DNA of 8,507 nt. It comes from Thermocladium sp. UBA166 (GTDB taxonomy: Archaea; Thermoproteota; Thermoprotei; Thermoproteales; Thermocladiaceae). Below the pieces are notes generated by a model. That model did not search any database and was not told where the DNA came from. It was given only the letters and a program-made list of their open reading frames with translations. Shown one piece after another: positions 1 to 6,500 of this stretch. The stretch lies in assembly GCA_002508315.1 (NCBI GenBank), contig DAHE01000015.1, positions 155 to 8,661 of the forward strand, in the 5' to 3' direction. How positions within the stretch are numbered: position 1 is the first letter of the stretch; every line of letters starts with the position of its first letter. A program made the position numbers and the translations under genes.

Positions 1-27
1 TACTCGTTAGGGCGGGGAGGGGGTCAG

Positions 28-594
28 TTAGATGGTGTACGTCTGCTGTGGCTTGCGCTCTGGCTGATCCTTCGCTGTCCTCACCTTGTCCTTGAGCTTC
101 TCGAATTTCCTTCCTATTATGAGTATCTTAACGCTGTCAAGGGATGCGGACCTGTTGGGTAAATTGATGGTGTACTGCTTAGTGACAAGCACTCCGCCGT
201 ACATGTCTATTATGTAGAGGGGCGATATGAATTTGGTGGATCCCTGCTCGTATTGAACAGTGATCGGGGGGTGATCATAGGCCTCGTTGGAATCGTTCAA
301 GTACATGGCCTCCACGAGCTTCATGTCTCCGCCATCCATGAATTGGCCCACCATCACGTTGAGGGGCTTCTTCAGCTCATCCATGTACTCCACGTCTATG
401 TGAACGTCGAATTTCCTGTACCTAGCTAATTCCTCCATCAACACGTTCTCTATGTTGTCGAGGGGCTCCAACCTCTTGACGAGGGGTATGGGGAGCATCT
501 GCTTGGTCTCTATTCCCCCTATAAAAGCTTTGCAGGTGAGCAGATCGGGGCCAGTGGTGGCTAAAATCGATGGCATGGTTTCTGTGACCGCCAT
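28..594 (-). CDS. Hypothetical protein, 188 aa, divergent from herA
   Basis: I do not recognise this protein. It has no obvious signal peptide or membrane segment and a single cysteine (residue 21). Residues 60-150 alternate hydrophobic and polar residues in a way that suggests a beta-rich core. The tail from about residue 160 is charged and Lys/Gln-rich (GRKFEKLKDK onward) and is probably flexible. Codons are AGG/ATA-rich like the neighbours, so it looks native. One stretch I counted (241-300) is about 52% G+C, against about 60% for a comparable stretch of herA. The start is uncertain. An in-frame TGA lies three codons upstream of the first ATG (594), no TATA box sits at the right distance from that ATG, and no well-spaced Shine-Dalgarno is seen. 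A second ATG at 576 (residue 7) has an A/T-rich GAATATTC about 23 bases upstream and may be the true leaderless start. The gene is read divergently from herA–nurA, so a link to repair is possible but unsupported. Confidence 0.7.
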   Translation of the reverse strand: MAVTETMPSILATTGPDLLTCKAFIGGIETKQMLPIPLVKRLEPLDNIENVLMEELARYRKFDVHIDVEYMDELKKPLNVMVGQFMDGGDMKLVEAMYLNDSNEAYDHPPITVQYEQGSTKFISPLYIIDMYGGVLVTKQYTINLPNRSASLDSVKILIIGRKFEKLKDKVRTAKDQPERKPQQTYTI

Positions 595-735
595 GAATAT
601 TCATGGGAGGCCCCTCATCGCCGCGGCTTCCAGCCACGTCCTTGCCTCCTCGATTCAATTAATTGCGGGGATGTTTCACGCCTATTCGAGGCAATACTTT
701 CGATCAACACCGCCCCAATTAAAATATATGTCATG

Positions 736-743
736 TTTATATA
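736..743 (+). promoter_or_regulatory. TATA box of the herA–nurA operon
   Basis: TTTATATA is centred about 25 bases before the herA ATG at 765. This is the archaeal TATA-to-start-site distance, so the transcript probably begins at or next to the ATG (leaderless). No Shine-Dalgarno precedes the ATG. A second A/T stretch (717-729, AATTAAAATATA) lies further upstream and may be an alternative element. Confidence 0.65.
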
Positions 744-764
744 CATTAATAGCGGCATTATGGC

Positions 765-2237
765 ATGGATGTTGAGTCGATGCTGGGCAGGTGCTGCGTG
801 GAGGTGGGGATAACCGTCAGCGGCGCCTCCTCCCTGGCCATACCCATACAGTTCTATAGGAGGATGGAGGATAACGCGGTGGAGGAGCAGTTGGCGTTGG
901 TTAGGGATCCATCACTGAAGGGGCAGTTGTTCTTCGGGGTGGTGAGGAGGATAACGAAGCTGGAGCCCCTCGTCAGGGATAGGGTTAGGAATCCATTCGT
1001 GGATAGGCCGGAGATAATGGATCAATCGATACTGATGCCCTTCACCAATGGAATTGTGAGGCTGTATGGAATGATAGGGGCCGGGGGTCTATCAACAGAG
1101 GTCAGCCACGTGGCCACTCCTGGATCCAAGGTGTTCCTGGTGAGGGACGGCACAGTCCTCAACGAGTTCGCGGGGGGCGGGGGCGGCATTCACGTGGGGG
1201 ATCATAAGTACAGCAATTGGTCGATCAGGCTGGATCACTCATTCGTGAATTACCACATGGGCGTGTTCGGCGCCACGGGGGTGGGCAAGTCGAGGTTGAT
1301 AAGGGGGTTAATAGGGGAGTTGAGGAGGGTTGGGTATAGGGTAGTGGTGTTCGACCACAGCGGGGTGGATTACGCTCCCCACATGAAGGATCACGCCGTA
1401 TCCTCCAAGCAGATAAGGATAAGCCCGCCGACTATAGCCTCCGTAATAGCGAGCAAGGCCAGGCTGGGGTGGCAGAGCTATGGGGAGTACATGGAGGTCG
1501 CCACAATAACGTACACCATGCCGGAGGAGCCCAGGAGGAGGGGGACGCTGCTGGAGGAGCCGGCGAAGCGGGAGGTTAAGTGGAGCAAGCAGGGCTTCAT
1601 TAAGCACTTAGTGGAGAAAATGCGGGAGGTCGGCGCGAGGGACTCCTCCGTGGAGAAGGCGAAGCTATTCATAGAGTACTTCGTCGATGATTTGTTCTTC
1701 GACGAGTTGAACAGGAGGAACCTGGAGCCAGGCGAAGTGGTGAGGAGGGCCATCAGCGATGGGTTGACTGCGATAGACTTGAGCGCGGACACGGACCTCA
1801 CCGTGAAGCAGGCCATAATGGCAGACGTCATAGAGGCGGCTTGGGACATGGTTAAGAGGGGGGCCATGGAGATACCGGCCAACCTGGTCTTCGTTATAGA
1901 CGAGGCGCAGAACTACGTTCCGGAGGATGAGTGGACGATCTGCAAGGACCCCATAGAGACCACGGTGAGGGAGGGGAGAAAGTGGGGCCTCTCGCTCCTT
2001 CTGGCAAGCCAGAGAATAGCGAGGGACATAAAGTCCAGCGTTAGGGCTAATCTGGGCACGGTCTTCTTCTCCCGCCTCTCCGCCCAGGCGGATCTGAAGG
2101 AGATAGGCGCGTACCTCGACATAGCGGACATAAGCGAGGGCACCCTGTCCCAGCTGGGGACTAGGGAGTTCTTCGTTGCTGGCCTAATGAATCCCCTGAG
2201 AAAGCCCCTCCTGCTCAAGGTCAGGGAGGTGAGGTGA
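765..2237 (+). CDS. herA: HerA family DNA translocase/helicase ATPase
   Basis: HerA is a hexameric ATP-driven DNA translocase that partners the NurA nuclease and, with Mre11–Rad50, resects DNA ends for homologous recombination in archaea. Seen here: an N-terminal beta-rich HAS-like domain (about residues 10-125), a five-glycine run (137-141), then the RecA-like motor. Walker A is GATGVGKS (169-176). Walker B is LVFVIDEAQNY (374-384, acidic pair D379-E380). An arginine-containing segment REGRK follows (402-406), then a sensor-like ASQR (414-417). The length of 490 aa is normal for archaeal HerA. The segment after Walker A reads FDHSGVDY, where I expect FDxHGEY in many members, so this is a somewhat divergent or lineage-specific version. 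The ATG at 765 is chosen for its TATA spacing. The stop overlaps the nurA start by four bases, indicating co-transcription and coupled translation. Family assignment is strong; the repair role is inferred from the family and the neighbour. Confidence 0.93.
   Translation: MDVESMLGRCCVEVGITVSGASSLAIPIQFYRRMEDNAVEEQLALVRDPSLKGQLFFGVVRRITKLEPLVRDRVRNPFVDRPEIMDQSILMPFTNGIVRLYGMIGAGGLSTEVSHVATPGSKVFLVRDGTVLNEFAGGGGGIHVGDHKYSNWSIRLDHSFVNYHMGVFGATGVGKSRLIRGLIGELRRVGYRVVVFDHSGVDYAPHMKDHAVSSKQIRISPPTIASVIASKARLGWQSYGEYMEVATITYTMPEEPRRRGTLLEEPAKREVKWSKQGFIKHLVEKMREVGARDSSVEKAKLFIEYFVDDLFFDELNRRNLEPGEVVRRAISDGLTAIDLSADTDLTVKQAIMADVIEAAWDMVKRGAMEIPANLVFVIDEAQNYVPEDEWTICKDPIETTVREGRKWGLSLLLASQRIARDIKSSVRANLGTVFFSRLSAQADLKEIGAYLDIADISEGTLSQLGTREFFVAGLMNPLRKPLLLKVREVR
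2225..2232 (+). promoter_or_regulatory. Shine-Dalgarno of nurA inside the herA 3' end
   Basis: GGAGGTGA is a full match to the usual archaeal 16S anti-Shine-Dalgarno. It lies inside the last codons of herA, and the GGAGG core ends four bases before the nurA GTG at 2234. This supports GTG 2234 as the real start and fits the crenarchaeal pattern in which internal operon genes use Shine-Dalgarno sites while first genes are leaderless. Confidence 0.7.
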
Positions 2238-3373
2238 AGGTGGGCGAGGATTACTCCATTGATTTCTGGATCGACCCCCCGCTCCTCCTATCCATAGTGG
2301 CCGACGTTAAGGAAATCGTGAAGAAATTGAATAAGGCCGAATCATCGAAGATTGTGGAGGAGGTCAAGGCAGTCCTGGGAAGCAGGGCCAGGAGGATAGG
2401 CGAGGCAAGCGAGTTGAGGGCGTACGCCATAGACTCCAGCTACGCGGATCCAGCCCTCGAGCTGGTGGGCGGGGTGCTCACGGTAGTCGCGTACGGCTAC
2501 GTGGGGAACGGGGGAGGCGAGACGGATAAGTTCGTGACGGGCACGGTCTTCTTCGAGGACACAAACGAGGTGGACAGGAACGTGTCGATCTATTCATCGA
2601 TCAAGGAGCGCGAGCTAGCCGTAAAGCTGCTGGGTGAGAAGAGGAGGGGGAGCAGGAAGGTGGATTTAATAGTGCTGGACGGCGACATAGCGCTGCACCC
2701 GCTTCCCTACAACCTGCCCAGCAGGAGAAGCGAGAGGAGCCTAGTGGAGAAGACGATGAAGCGGCTCCTCAGGGAGGCGGAGGCCACGGGCACCACGCTG
2801 GTGGGGGTGGTGAAGAGGGTTAGGTCCAGGTACGTGTCCGCCGTGATGGATAAGTGCCTCCCCGTCAATGATAAGCTGCTCATGAGCATGATGCTGGAGA
2901 GGGGGGAGTACCTGGAACTCGGCACCTTTGGAGAAATACTGCCCAAGTGGGTCGACGTGAACTACGTGAAGTGCTGGGAGGATGAGGATCACGTCAAGAG
3001 GAGGAGGGCGGAGGAGGGCAGGAGTAACCTGGAGGCCGTGTTCAACTCAGAGCTGGGCGCGCTCAAGGACGTGGTGGTCGCGTTTTACAAGGCGCTCAAC
3101 TCATCAATAGCCACTAAGGTGGAGGTGCTCGACTTCGGGGGGCTCGGCGTGGATAGGGTGATAGGGTTCCTTGCCGGGCAGACCACGGACACAGGCTATC
3201 CCTACATACTGGACACGGTCGATACTGTGGTGAGGATAGACTCGCGGCTCCTCGATTACGTGAGAACGCTCCTAATAAAGAACGCAAACGAGGTGAGCAG
3301 CGACTTGATAAACGCGCTGCTTCAATTAACTAACCCCCAGAAGGCGTACCTGTACAAACAGTTGGAGGCGTAG
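2234..3373 (+). CDS. nurA: NurA family nuclease
   Basis: NurA is a metal-dependent DNA nuclease with an RNase H-like fold. It forms a dimer docked on the HerA hexamer and degrades DNA strands during end resection. Seen here: motif I AIDSSYA (65-71, D67), an acidic helix SIKERELAV with E125/E127 (121-130), LDGDI (148-152, D149), VGVVKR (190-195, K194), and the C-terminal GYPYILDTVD (321-330). The likely metal ligands are D67, E127 (or E125) and D149. The length of 379 aa lies within the archaeal range. The histidine I expect eight residues after the conserved tyrosine is replaced by D330. The start is GTG in a GTGA overlap with the herA stop, behind a perfect Shine-Dalgarno. Assignment rests on the motif pattern and on the herA partner; both agree. 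No Mre11 or Rad50 gene lies next to it in this window. Confidence 0.9.
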   Translation: MKVGEDYSIDFWIDPPLLLSIVADVKEIVKKLNKAESSKIVEEVKAVLGSRARRIGEASELRAYAIDSSYADPALELVGGVLTVVAYGYVGNGGGETDKFVTGTVFFEDTNEVDRNVSIYSSIKERELAVKLLGEKRRGSRKVDLIVLDGDIALHPLPYNLPSRRSERSLVEKTMKRLLREAEATGTTLVGVVKRVRSRYVSAVMDKCLPVNDKLLMSMMLERGEYLELGTFGEILPKWVDVNYVKCWEDEDHVKRRRAEEGRSNLEAVFNSELGALKDVVVAFYKALNSSIATKVEVLDFGGLGVDRVIGFLAGQTTDTGYPYILDTVDTVVRIDSRLLDYVRTLLIKNANEVSSDLINALLQLTNPQKAYLYKQLEA

Positions 3374-3382
3374 GCCTTAGTT

Positions 3383-3418
3383 GGGGGCGGAAGGGAAGAA
3401 GGGAGGGGAGGGGGTGGG
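3383..3418 (+). promoter_or_regulatory. Poly-purine, G-quadruplex-forming tract before ileS
   Basis: This 36-base stretch is almost pure purine with six G-runs. Its 3' half, GGGAGGGGAGGGGGTGGG (3401-3418), has four runs of three or more G separated by single bases, the pattern that gives very stable parallel quadruplexes. It ends two bases before the ileS TATA region and lies after the nurA stop. It could act on ileS initiation or on nurA transcript ending. No function is shown by the sequence alone. Confidence 0.55.
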
Positions 3419-3420
3419 CA

Positions 3421-3430
3421 ATATTTTTAA
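3421..3430 (+). promoter_or_regulatory. TATA box of ileS
   Basis: ATATTTTTAA is centred 27-29 bases before the ileS GTG at 3455 and no Shine-Dalgarno lies between them, so a leaderless transcript starting near the GTG is likely. The same T-run could also serve as the archaeal T-rich terminator of the herA–nurA transcript. Confidence 0.6.
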
Positions 3431-3454
3431 GTTCATTTCACGGGCTCAGAGACG

Positions 3455-6391
3455 GTGTCCGTTATTGATTTTGGACTGGATGGGTCATTCAACTCAAAAT
3501 CAATAGAGAGCAAGGTACTTGAGCACTGGAGAGCCAATAAGGTGAAGCGAAAGTGGCTCGACGCCGCCGGCCCCAGGGGGAGGTTCGCTTTCCTCGAGGG
3601 GCCGCCCACAGTTAATGGTTTTCCCCACGTCGGGCACGCGAGGGGGCGGACGTATAAGGACGTCGTGCTCCGCTTCAAGCACATGACTGGGTACTCCCTG
3701 TGGGCCCAGGGGGGGTGGGACGAGCAGGGACTGCCCGTTGAGTTGGAGGCGGAGAAGGCGCTCGGGGTATCTAGCAAGAAGGAGATAGAGCAGGTCGGGC
3801 TGGATAAGTTCTCAGATAAGTGCAATGAGTTGGTGGATTACTACTTGAGCCGGTGGGTGGAGATAGGCACGGATAGGCTCGGCATTTGGCTGGACACTGA
3901 GAATGCCTACGAGACGCGGAGGCCGCATTACATAGAGCACGTGTGGTCCCTCGTGAAGATGGCATGGGAGAAGGGGCTTCTCTTCGAGGATTACAGGGTA
4001 CTGCCGTTCTGCCCCAGGTGCGAGACCGCGCTGAGCGATGCCGAGGTGGATCAGGGGTATAAGGAGAGGAGGGACCCCGCCATATTCGTTAAGTTCAAGG
4101 TAGTGGGCGAGGAGAACACGTACTTGGTGATATGGACCACCACGCCGTGGACATTGATAGATAATGAGGCCGTGGCCGTGAATCCATCATTCAAGTATGC
4201 CTACGTGGATGCGGGGAAGGAGGTGCTGGTGGTGGCCGAGAATCTAGTGGAGCAGCTGATGCACAAGTTCGGCGTGGGGAGTTACAGGGTGTTGAGGACC
4301 GTCGGCGGGAGGGAGTTGGAGGGGCTTCAATACGAGCACGTGTACGACGGGAAAGCGCGCAGGGTAATAACGGCGGACTTCGTGACGCTGGAGGACGGGT
4401 CCGGCCTTGTCCACATAGCCCCAGCCCACGGCCCGGAGGACTTCGAGGCCGCGAGGAAGCATGGAGTGCCGGTCACCAACACCGTCGAGATAAACGGCGT
4501 GTTCAGCTCCGGCCCGTTCAGGGGAAGGTACTTCCTTGACGTCAATTCCCTAGTGATCAAGGACCTCAAGGCAAGGGGCTTGCTGCTGCATAGGGACGAG
4601 GTGTCCCACCAATACCCCCACTGCTGGAGGTGCGGCACCCCATTGATCTACAGGGCGGACAGGCAGTGGTTCCTCGGCATATCATCGCTGAGGGACGCCA
4701 TGTCGAGGGAACTGGGCAAGGTGGCCGTGTACCCGGAGTCTCTGAGGAATAGGTTCGATGATTGGATAGCTAACATAAGGGACTGGACGATATCCAGATC
4801 AAGGGTGTGGGGCACTCCCCTCCCCATATGGCGGTGCAAGGGCGATCCAAGCAAGTTAATGGCTATTGGGTCCCTTGAGGAGCTGAGGAGCGTCGCTAAG
4901 CAGCTGCCCGACGTGCCCCCCGAGAAGCTGGTTCACAGGCCCTGGATCGACATGGTGAGGATAGAGACTGAGTGCGGGGAGTGGGTGAGGGAGCCCTTCG
5001 TAATGGATGTGTGGCTGGACAGCGGGGTCGCCTGGATAGCGGGGCCCGATGGGTTGCGGAACCCAGAGTGGAGGGAGCTCTACCCATTCGATTGGGTAAC
5101 GGAGGCGGTGGACCAGACCAGGGGGTGGTTCTACTCCCTCCTCGCCACATCCGTCCTGTGGATGGGCAGGGCGCCCTACAAGTCGATGCTGATCCAGGGG
5201 CATATACTGGATAAGTACGGCCACAAGATGAGCAAGAGCAAGGGAAACGTGGTTTGGGTGAGCGACATGCTGGATAAGTACGGCGCCGATGCATTGAGGC
5301 TTTACCTGCTTACCAAGGCCGCTCCCGGGGACGCGTTGGCGTTTAACCCGGACGAGGTGAAGCTAACCCTAAACGCGTTGGGGGTTCTGTGGAACTCCGT
5401 TAAATTCGCCAAGACCTACATGGAGCTGGACGGCTTCACCCCGGCTAAGGCGGTGAGGAACCCCCGCTCAGCGAGGCCTGAGGATCTTTGGCTGCTCTCC
5501 GCAACTAATAGGATGATTAAATCGGTGAGGGAGGGCGTGGAGAGGATGGAGCTGCACCACGCCGCGAGGGAGTGGATGGATTTCGTCGTGGAGGACATCA
5601 GCCATAGATACATAAGGCTCATGAGGAGGAGGGCGTGGATGGAGGGGGAGAACGAGGATAAGCTGGCCGCCTACACGGCCCTCTACCACGCCCTCAGGGC
5701 GGCGATAGTGGTTGGCGCAATGTTCGTCCCCTTCACGGCAGAGTACCTCTACCAAGCCTTCCTGAGGGGCATGGAGGGGGGACCCGAGAGCGTTCACTTA
5801 ATGATGCTGCCGGAACCAGATGAGGCGGCAATAAACGGCGACTTGGAGGCTGCGTTCGACTTGGTGTTCGAGATAGCGTCCCAAGTGGCCAACATTAGGA
5901 ACAAGGCGGGAGTGAAGCTGAGGTGGCCGCTCAGGGAGTTAGTCATCTCGGGCAGCGGCTCGGGTGCTTTGAAGCAGCACGAGGAGGTGCTGGCGTTCCT
6001 GGCCAACGTGAAGACAGTGAGGTTCTCCGAGGAGGCGTGCGGGGAGGGCTACGAGTCGGCCGAGGCGGGTGGGTTAAAGATATGCCTAAGCACGCGCATA
6101 GATGAATCGCTGCTGCACGAGGCGCTAGCGCGGGAGTTGATACGCAGGATACAGGTGATGCGGAGCAAGTTGAATCTACAGATGGAGGAGAGGGCCAGGG
6201 TCAGGATAAGCACGAAGGATGAGGAACTGCTGGCTGCCATAACCAAGATGAGGGAGTACATAGAGGGCGAGACGCGTGCGGAGGTGTCCGTGGATCAGCC
6301 GAGCGGGGTCGGTTTGTCGCAGGAATGGGATATAGATGGGAAGAAGGTTGTGATAGAGCTGGCCAAGCAGGAAGCGGCCAACGCTCCCTAA
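3455..6391 (+). CDS. ileS: Isoleucyl-tRNA synthetase
   Basis: Class Ia synthetase that charges tRNA-Ile with isoleucine in the cytoplasm and edits mischarged valine. Seen in order: the HIGH motif as HVGH (58-61) after PPTVNG; GWDEQGLPVE (87-96), typical of IleRS rather than ValRS or LeuRS; a first zinc-type pair CPRC (186-189) completed by CWRC (390-393); the editing domain with TTTPWT (228-233) and GSGLVHIAPAHGPED (315-329, D329 at the expected editing position); DWTISRSRVWGTPLPIW (443-459); VWLDSG (519-524); KMSKS (591-595); and a helical anticodon-binding region ending with ARELIRRIQVMRSKL (about 889-903). The 978 aa are complete, somewhat short for archaeal IleRS. The second cysteine cluster is degraded: C461 and C507 remain, but their usual partner cysteines are absent. 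GTG 3455 is the first start codon after an in-frame TAA at 3428 and is correctly spaced from a TATA box. It probably has its own promoter despite lying 81 bases behind nurA. Confidence 0.97.
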   Translation: MSVIDFGLDGSFNSKSIESKVLEHWRANKVKRKWLDAAGPRGRFAFLEGPPTVNGFPHVGHARGRTYKDVVLRFKHMTGYSLWAQGGWDEQGLPVELEAEKALGVSSKKEIEQVGLDKFSDKCNELVDYYLSRWVEIGTDRLGIWLDTENAYETRRPHYIEHVWSLVKMAWEKGLLFEDYRVLPFCPRCETALSDAEVDQGYKERRDPAIFVKFKVVGEENTYLVIWTTTPWTLIDNEAVAVNPSFKYAYVDAGKEVLVVAENLVEQLMHKFGVGSYRVLRTVGGRELEGLQYEHVYDGKARRVITADFVTLEDGSGLVHIAPAHGPEDFEAARKHGVPVTNTVEINGVFSSGPFRGRYFLDVNSLVIKDLKARGLLLHRDEVSHQYPHCWRCGTPLIYRADRQWFLGISSLRDAMSRELGKVAVYPESLRNRFDDWIANIRDWTISRSRVWGTPLPIWRCKGDPSKLMAIGSLEELRSVAKQLPDVPPEKLVHRPWIDMVRIETECGEWVREPFVMDVWLDSGVAWIAGPDGLRNPEWRELYPFDWVTEAVDQTRGWFYSLLATSVLWMGRAPYKSMLIQGHILDKYGHKMSKSKGNVVWVSDMLDKYGADALRLYLLTKAAPGDALAFNPDEVKLTLNALGVLWNSVKFAKTYMELDGFTPAKAVRNPRSARPEDLWLLSATNRMIKSVREGVERMELHHAAREWMDFVVEDISHRYIRLMRRRAWMEGENEDKLAAYTALYHALRAAIVVGAMFVPFTAEYLYQAFLRGMEGGPESVHLMMLPEPDEAAINGDLEAAFDLVFEIASQVANIRNKAGVKLRWPLRELVISGSGSGALKQHEEVLAFLANVKTVRFSEEACGEGYESAEAGGLKICLSTRIDESLLHEALARELIRRIQVMRSKLNLQMEERARVRISTKDEELLAAITKMREYIEGETRAEVSVDQPSGVGLSQEWDIDGKKVVIELAKQEAANAP

Positions 6392-6452
6392 CACAATGAG
6401 CAGCAAGCCAAGCCCCTTTAGGAGGGGAAGTGGAGACCGCTTGCCCCTCAAA

Positions 6453-6500
6453 TTCACAATTAATATAATACTCAATTTATTAATGTTTAATTATATTCTA
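6453..6500. terminator. Shared A/T-rich termination region between convergent genes
   Basis: The convergent gap between ileS and the transporter changes abruptly from G/C-rich to nearly pure A/T from about 6451. T-rich stretches occur on both strands (ATTTATTAATGTTTAATT on the plus strand and ATATTAATTGTGAATTT on the minus). Crenarchaeal transcription ends at T-rich sequence without a strong hairpin, so this region can serve both genes. It runs slightly into the last codons of the transporter gene. No strong hairpin is seen; a five-base stem at 6413-6427 is marginal. Confidence 0.45.

Noticed and set aside
520..527. TATAAAAG, a textbook TATA sequence on the plus strand
   Set aside because: It falls inside the coding sequence of the minus-strand unknown gene and encodes ordinary residues there. 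No plausible gene begins about 25 bases downstream.
452..775. Plus-strand open frame of 107 codons across the start of the unknown gene
   Set aside because: It lies antisense to a better-formed protein for its first half and runs through the A/T-rich promoter of herA. The translation has no protein-like pattern.
1169..1188. G-rich tract inside herA as a second quadruplex
   Set aside because: It has only two long G-runs and encodes the five-glycine linker before the motor domain, so protein coding is a sufficient explanation.
4972..5214. Alternative plus-strand frame inside ileS (80 codons)
   Set aside because: It is Gly/Arg-rich read-through of a second frame in G/C-rich coding DNA, with ileS intact in the main frame.
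5206..5286. Exact 15-base direct repeat CTGGATAAGTACGGC within ileS
   Set aside because: Both copies encode LDKYG on either side of KMSKS, a conserved feature of class Ia synthetases, so protein constraint explains it.
6413..6427. Possible terminator hairpin CCCCT-TTAGG-AGGGG after ileS
   Set aside because: The stem is only five bases and is not followed directly by a T-run. The A/T-rich stretch further on is a better archaeal terminator candidate.
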